Made by a program: the position numbers and the translations under genes. A stretch of 64,000 nucleotides of DNA. Source: Lachnoclostridium phytofermentans ISDg. GTDB lineage: Bacteria; Bacillota; Clostridia; Lachnospirales; Lachnospiraceae. Position 1 is the first letter of the stretch; each line of letters opens with the position of its first letter. Positions 59,970 to 64,000 of the stretch are shown in pieces. The notes below the pieces were generated by a model, which worked only from the letters and a program-made list of their open reading frames with translations, had not been told where the DNA came from and made no database searches. Where the stretch lies: assembly GCF_000018685.1 (NCBI RefSeq), contig NC_010001.1, forward strand, positions 2,620,001-2,684,000. The letters are read 5' to 3'.

Positions 59970-60446
59970 GTGCCCCAAGATAATAGTAAATATGATGAAA
60001 TTAAGCGAAAGTTAAGAGAGCTTAAAAAACTTGAGATGAAAATACGCTCCATAAACTTTGATTTACAGAAAAACAGTAAAAAATCTTTAAGAGAATTTGA
60101 AAATGCAGAACTTGTATGGAATAAATTCTTTGACTTAAAAAGTGGAACTTCAAAAGATTTGAAATATTCCATCATGGAGCTATCGGAAATGACGAAAGAT
60201 GAATTTAAGGATGTCATTTCCGAGTATTTTTATTATGTATATTATTTCTACAAAGAAAGTGAATTATCAGATTATTCAAAAATTGATATTGAACTCCTTA
60301 CGCAATTGGGACTTTCGATATATGCAGATAATGCTGAAATAAAAAGGAAGTTTCGAGAGCTTGCTAAAACATTTCATCCCGATAATGGCGGAGATAGTGC
60401 TAAGTTCATAGAAATAATGGAGAAATATAAGAATTTTAAAAATTGA
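59970..60446 (+). CDS. Small J-domain (DnaJ-like) protein
   Basis: The GTG at 59970 follows GAGGTGGTGG; the ATG at 59952 is an alternative without a site. About 158 aa. The N-terminal two thirds are helical and charged, predicted coiled-coil-like (YDEIKRKLRELKKLEMKIRS). The C-terminus is a short J domain with the essential His-Pro-Asp in FRELAKTFHPDNGGDSAKFI. J domains stimulate Hsp70. Being placed last and fused to a helical arm, this one probably recruits DnaK to a specific client. Paired with the nucleotidyltransferase gene. Confidence 0.72.
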   Translation: MPQDNSKYDEIKRKLRELKKLEMKIRSINFDLQKNSKKSLREFENAELVWNKFFDLKSGTSKDLKYSIMELSEMTKDEFKDVISEYFYYVYYFYKESELSDYSKIDIELLTQLGLSIYADNAEIKRKFRELAKTFHPDNGGDSAKFIEIMEKYKNFKN

Positions 60447-60479
60447 GAAATATATTATTGAAGCAATTCGGCTACATAT

Positions 60480-60703
60480 AACCACTTTTGTGTCCGTGTT
60501 ACGACTATTTACCACTTTTATGTCCGTTAATAATATGAATACAGCAACTGAAAATATATTATTTACTCAGCATGTATATATAATTACAACTTGTAACCAC
60601 TTTTGTGTCACTTTTTTATTTGGATACTGAACCATAAATAGCGGTGATATATCATTTTACCGGTTTTGTGTCCTTGATGTTACCAAATTTGTGTCCCTCG
60701 ACA
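60480..60703. repeat. Transposon-end repeat array B (ACCACTTTTGTGTCC units)
   Basis: Five units of consensus TTACCACTTTTGTGTCC lie at about 60480, 60509, 60596, 60658 and 60681, all in the same direction but irregularly spaced. On the minus strand the outermost reads TGTCGAGGGACACAAATTTG, a typical TGT-starting transposon terminus. The array marks the end of an element whose body would lie to the left (DUF6615 to J-domain genes). No transposase is seen. Confidence 0.6.
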
Positions 60704-60708
60704 TCTAT

Positions 60709-60910
60709 GTCCAGTGAAATAAATGTTAGGGAATAACCATACTAAACTATCTCCTGAAAGCCTTGATTTTGAAGGCTTTCTTTTTATGCGCATTTTTAGT
60801 CCCCAACTTATCCTACAATTATATTTGAAGGATAAGTTGGGGAATCCTGTTTTTTGAAGTAAATATTAGGTAATATGTGTTTAAATGAAGTAAATGTTAG
60901 GGAATATAGT
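60709..60910. repeat. Transposon-end repeat array C with two hairpins
   Basis: Units TGAAATAAATGTTAGGGAAT (60714), GAAGTAAATATTAGGTAAT (about 60856) and GAAGTAAATGTTAGGGAAT (about 60887) enclose two hairpins. GAAAGCCTT/AAGGCTTTC (60756-60780) with T5 is a terminator. CCCCAACTTATCCT/AGGATAAGTTGGGG (60801-60842) has 14-base perfect arms. The unit and the first hairpin correspond in order and partly in sequence to array A at 56457. Confidence 0.6.
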
Positions 60911-61110
60911 TTATCTATATATTTTCATTTCATCTGCTTATCATGGTTAATATGATATAATATAGATATATATAGCAATATGGTGCTAATATAAAAAATG
61001 AGAAGTTCGAAGGGATATTTCAATTTTTATTATTTGTATAAGGAGGATCTCAATGTTATTGTTTTATGGAATAATATGGTGTATTCTGTAATGAGTTGGA
61101 GAGTGAATAT

Positions 61111-61257
61111 ATGTCCAAATTACAATATAGCTCAACAAGGCAACTTGTTAAATCTTTTATAGAGCAAGGAAAAGAGGGTAATGCTGGGATTTTAAACAAG
61201 AATGGCATGATGAAATGCCAACATTAATAAAAGATATGCTCTAAATTTGTAGCTGTT
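61111..61257 (+). pseudogene. Frameshifted remnant, family unknown
   Basis: The ATG at 61111 starts MSKLQYSSTRQLVKSFIEQG and soon stops (61225). Another frame gives FKQEWHDEMPTLIKDML ending at about 61243. It reads like the N-terminus of a DNA-binding or transposon-related protein, but I cannot name it. A strong AAGGAGG site at 61040 precedes a different 12-codon frame starting at 61053. Confidence 0.35.
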
Positions 61258-61619
61258 AACGTTCCACGTAAACTTGTAATAAGACTTGTATACACATATA
61301 TTCAATCCAACATTGATTGGATTATCAAAGAATCAGAAAAACTAAAATTATTCAGCCATGGAGGACGCAAACGGCTAAGATATTGGTTATTCCAGGGAGC
61401 CAAGTCGGCAGTGGTACATTCAGAGGAGTTTAAAGAACTTCATGTCTACTACACGACGAGACCAGACAATCCACTAAAAAAGATGCAGTCATTGATTGTT
61501 ATTACATGCAAACTGCTCCGAGTCATTTATACCATCTTGACCAAGGGGCAGCATATGATTCGAAAAAAATGCTAATAGACATAAAGCACCCAATGAAAAA
61601 GGAAGCACAGGCAGCTTAG
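61231..61619 (+). pseudogene. IS110-family transposase, C-terminal remnant
   Basis: The open frame without a start codon carries HGGRKRLRYWLFQGAKSAVV, FKELHVYYTTRPDNPLKKMQ and SLIVITCKLLRVIYTILTKG. This is the conserved C-terminal (Transposase_20) domain of IS110-family enzymes. A one-base shift near 61555 then restores YDSKKMLIDIKHPMKKEAQA to TAG at 61617. The catalytic N-terminal DEDD domain is missing. The first 40 codons do not resemble IS110 and may be foreign. Confidence 0.75.
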
Positions 61620-62086
61620 TAATACAAGATAAGACAGCATAATGAATCCAGACCCTTGCTGGGTTCCAGAGCAATCTGAAATCTACCAGGGTTCTGGAAA
61701 GAAACCCGATAACGATGGAGTATTAAAAGTACTACATTACCAACAAGACTAACAGAGAGATACACGGTAAAGCGTCCACTGAATATCAGTACTTGTGGAT
61801 CAAGTAGGTCAGTAAAATCAAATACAAACAAGAGCTGTAGATGGCGGTAGTTCTCTCCGTAGGGCATGACCCTGTTAGAAAGCTTTACTAGCACTCAGTG
61901 TATGAACAGGTGGGACGAAGGAAGTTGGGACACGATCCCTTTAGACACGGAAGGTTCACCATCATAGATAAACAGAGAATTTATAGCCTTTATATAGCAA
62001 ACAAAGAGGATGCTTTTAAAGTTATACCTATTTTTAGATATTCAGTACAGGATAATTAATCGCTTACCTTCTAAGAAAATAAAAGT
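61620..62086. other. Non-coding 3' part of the IS110-like element
   Basis: No gene is seen in these 470 bases. The composition changes (more GC, structured stretches such as CCAGACCCTTGCTGGGTT and CCAGGGTTCTGG), as in the non-coding ends of IS110/IS1111 elements, which can encode a structured bridge RNA. The boundaries of the element cannot be read. Confidence 0.4.
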
Positions 62087-62098
62087 AAAGGAAGATGC
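62087..62098. repeat. Left arm of a hairpin split by the IS3-family element
   Basis: AAAGGAAGATGC here and GCATCTTCCTTT at 63918-63929 are exact complements. Without the IS they would lie about 23 bases apart, with a T-rich stretch on the right: a terminator-like hairpin into whose loop the IS inserted. Confidence 0.6.
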
Positions 62099-62182
62099 AG
62101 TATGAACTGACCCCTGTCAAGTAGACAAGTAAAATAATTAAAAATGTATTAGATAATGCGATCACATTTGTGGTCGCATTTC

Positions 62183-63148
62183 TTATGCGATTCGTTCCTT
62201 TTTCTTTGCTTCTAATTCTGCTTTATAAGCAAGAATTCTTTTGTTTTCTGGTATTGGATATTTAACTGGAAACTCTGAGTTGATAGCCGCCTTCCGAACT
62301 TCCATTGGTGCTAAGTTACTAAAGCGTTCCTGATATCGTCCATTGTTATAGTATTCTATATATTCAGCGATTGCCTGACAAAGTTCGTTTTCATCAGCGA
62401 AATCTGATATATAATACATTTCAGATTTGATAATTCCCCAAAGACCTTCTGTTGGACCATTATCAATACAGCAACTAACACGAGACATAGATTGAGTCAT
62501 TCCTTGATTCAAAAGTTTCTTCTGAAAAACTTTGTTTGTATATTGAAATCCTCTATCACTATGAAAGAGGGGTGTGACATCTGGATTAGATTTAAGTGCT
62601 AAGTCATATGTATCAAAAACAAGCTTGTTATCATTGTGGTTGCTTAGTACATATGACACTACTGACTTATCATAAAAATCTAGAATGGCACTTAAATATA
62701 CTTTCCTATTACTCATAGGCACTTTGAATTCTGTAACATCTGTTCCCCATTTCTCATTAGGTTTTGAAGCCTCAAATTCCCTATGTAAAATATTTTCAGC
62801 AGTTGTTTCTGGTGTTGAATAACGATACGGTTTTCGCTGCTTTCTAATTACAGATTTGATGCCATATACACGCATAATACGTTGTATTCTACCTTTACTA
62901 TAATGCTTGTTTTTATCTCGGTTAATGTAATTACGCATTCTACGATAGCCTAAAGTATGTTTGAACTTTTCATCGTATTCCCTGATCCATAGAGCTATCT
63001 TTTCGTTTTCAATCTCTTCTTTTGGCTGTTCACGATTCAACCACTTATAGTATCCTGTACGTGAAACATTTAATTGCTGACACATCCAGCTTATATCCCA
63101 ATCTTTTTCTGTTTTGAAAAACTGAATAGTAAGATATTTAGGCTCCAT
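62183..63148 (-). CDS. IS3-family transposase OrfB (DDE integrase core)
   Basis: 321 aa from the ATG at 63148. The HTH_21 region (VSRTGYYKWLNREQPKEEIE) is followed by the rve core. The catalytic residues are Asp in WGTDVTEF, Asp in FHSDRGFQY and Glu in DNGPTEGLWGIIKSE. All three are present, so it could be active. Its reading frame is open upstream of the ATG into the end of orfA, in the -1 frame, so the real product is probably an OrfAB fusion made by frameshifting. Confidence 0.92.
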   Translation of the reverse strand: MEPKYLTIQFFKTEKDWDISWMCQQLNVSRTGYYKWLNREQPKEEIENEKIALWIREYDEKFKHTLGYRRMRNYINRDKNKHYSKGRIQRIMRVYGIKSVIRKQRKPYRYSTPETTAENILHREFEASKPNEKWGTDVTEFKVPMSNRKVYLSAILDFYDKSVVSYVLSNHNDNKLVFDTYDLALKSNPDVTPLFHSDRGFQYTNKVFQKKLLNQGMTQSMSRVSCCIDNGPTEGLWGIIKSEMYYISDFADENELCQAIAEYIEYYNNGRYQERFSNLAPMEVRKAAINSEFPVKYPIPENKRILAYKAELEAKKKERIA

Positions 63149-63159
63149 TTTTCCCTTGG

Positions 63160-63846
63160 CTAGAATCGCCTCCTTTCGAATTCCTTCACTTTTTTTAACA
63201 GTTCTACAATCATATCTCTTTCTTCAAGCTGGCGTTTCAGACGTTTGTTTTCCCTCCGAAGTTTCTCTAGCTCATCAACTTCTTCATCAGATTTGTGATG
63301 ACCACGTTTATCTGCCAAGCCCTCTTCACCACTAGCATTGTATTTGCGAACCCAGCTATAGACTTGACTATAAGAAACATCATATTGTTCAGCAGTATTC
63401 TTATAATCACATCCATGTTCGATACAGTATGCAACGATTTCCTTACGTTCTTCAATTGTTACTTTTCTTCTTGCTTCAGCCATATAGACCTCCTGTTTCG
63501 GATTATAATCCTTTAGTTCCATATCGCTATTATACACTGAAATCCATCTTGCTAAAGAAGAAACCGCACAAATATTATATTTAGCCATGAGTTCTGGGAG
63601 CGAGCCATTTCCAGCAATATATTCCTCGACAACCATGGTTTTAAATTCTTTTGTATAACTTTTATTCCCGCTAGTTGAAATAAACGCTTCTGCTCCTTGA
63701 TTTTGAAATAATAGAACCCATTTACGTACAGTTTCTTTACTAGCAATTTTCAGTTCTGTACATATCTCTTGTAGGTTCTTTGATCCAGTTAAATAATCTT
63801 CAACAGCCTTTAATTTTTGAGCTGGTGAAGAAGGTGATTTAGACAT
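63160..63846 (-). CDS. IS3-family transposase OrfA (double helix-turn-helix)
   Basis: 228 aa, longer than the about 100 aa of IS911-type OrfA and typical for the IS150 group. It has two helix-turn-helix units (about 10-60 and 115-165; e.g. KNLQEICTELKIASKETVRK and YKNTAEQYDVSYSQVYSWVR). A C-terminal leucine-zipper-like stretch, LEKLRRENKRLKRQLEERDM, follows. The sequence A AAA AAA G at 63196-63189 (seven A on the minus strand) lies before its stop codon and is a good -1 slip site. It binds the terminal repeats. Confidence 0.9.
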   Translation of the reverse strand: MSKSPSSPAQKLKAVEDYLTGSKNLQEICTELKIASKETVRKWVLLFQNQGAEAFISTSGNKSYTKEFKTMVVEEYIAGNGSLPELMAKYNICAVSSLARWISVYNSDMELKDYNPKQEVYMAEARRKVTIEERKEIVAYCIEHGCDYKNTAEQYDVSYSQVYSWVRKYNASGEEGLADKRGHHKSDEEVDELEKLRRENKRLKRQLEERDMIVELLKKVKEFERRRF

Positions 63847-64000
63847 AATAAAATCCCTCCAAAGTAGTTTTGGTTATTTACCATGTCTACTTTAGAGGGA
63901 TCATATCAGTAGCAGTAGCATCTTCCTTTGTTTCTTTATAAAAATGATATTTTAAAGTATATGCTACATAATACTTTATTTTTGTATGATACTCTTAATG

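Larger units (their letters stand above)
62108..63903 (-). mobile_element. IS3-family insertion sequence (IS150-like), apparently complete
   Basis: Imperfect terminal inverted repeats begin TGACCCCTGTCAAGTAGACA (62108) and, on the other strand from 63903, TGATCCCTCTAAAGTAGACA; they keep pairing for about 30 bases. Inside are OrfA and OrfB on the minus strand with an A7 frameshift site. Length is 1796 bases by these ends. No clear target duplication is visible beside the ends. Confidence 0.85.

Noticed and set aside
60480..60910. Possible CRISPR array from repeated ACCACTTTTGTGTCC units
   Set aside because: Spacing is irregular and there are no uniform spacers; transposon-end arrays explain them better.
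61053..61091. 12-codon frame after a strong AAGGAGG site
   Set aside because: Too short to support as a gene; probably the start of a deleted gene.

Overview
The window reads as chromosomal DNA of an AT-rich, Gram-positive, anaerobic clostridium of the Lachnospiraceae type. Supporting this are strong AGGAGG ribosome sites, lipobox-bearing lipoproteins, LytS/YesN two-component genes, two-gene ABC exporters under MarR control and a secreted modular mannanase (CBM35-like, GH26, X2, X2, CBM3). The mannanase and general gene style suggest a plant-polysaccharide degrader close to Lachnoclostridium (Clostridium) phytofermentans; that is inference, not a database result.

Layout. 0-4.3 kb: a truncated UreH/TauE-like membrane protein with cupredoxin-like domains, a DUF2318 protein and an OmpR-type two-component pair. 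4.5-11.7 kb: a transglutaminase-like lipoprotein, an aspartate-dehydrogenase-like/2-hydroxyacid-dehydrogenase pair, a pentapeptide-repeat protein and a membrane-anchored beta-propeller protein. 12-14.6 kb: the mannanase. 14.7-20.5 kb: a metal-homeostasis block with a SmtB/CadC-type repressor and its operator, a P-type ATPase behind a NiCo (czcD) riboswitch, and a divergent CsoR-family repressor with its own palindrome. 22-26.4 kb: a remnant of a small hydrophobic toxin and a MarR-controlled heterodimeric ABC exporter whose first subunit is broken by one TGA codon. 26.8-35.7 kb: a solute-binding protein, LytS-type kinase and YesN-type regulator next to a second binding protein, a fused permease and an unusual ATPase. 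This looks like a three-component sensing system driving an importer.

36-41 kb is patchwork: a duplicated GyrI-like fragment, a truncated DUF3888 gene, a more GC-rich Y-family polymerase/YolD pair, a second toxin remnant and a beheaded phosphoesterase. 41.3-45.6 kb is a complete arsenic operon (arsR-arsA-acr3-arsD-arsC). 45.6-48.2 kb is a LysR regulator divergent from a PLP-dependent decarboxylase. 48.3-55.9 kb is a run of small single-gene accessory units: DUF3795, AviRa-like methyltransferase, cupin, GNAT, DUF6273, flavin oxidoreductases and others.

56-64 kb is a graveyard of mobile DNA. It holds frameshifted lipoprotein and HEPN/AbiU2-like genes, a DUF6615 gene, a nucleotidyltransferase/J-domain pair, three arrays of transposon-end repeats, an IS110 remnant, and one apparently intact IS3-family element that has landed in the loop of a hairpin. 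No rRNA, tRNA or CRISPR array was seen.

The best-supported new observation is the NiCo riboswitch upstream of a Ca2+-ATPase-like pump, with its terminator visible. The most speculative system is the nucleotidyltransferase/J-domain/DUF6615 cluster among transposon ends.
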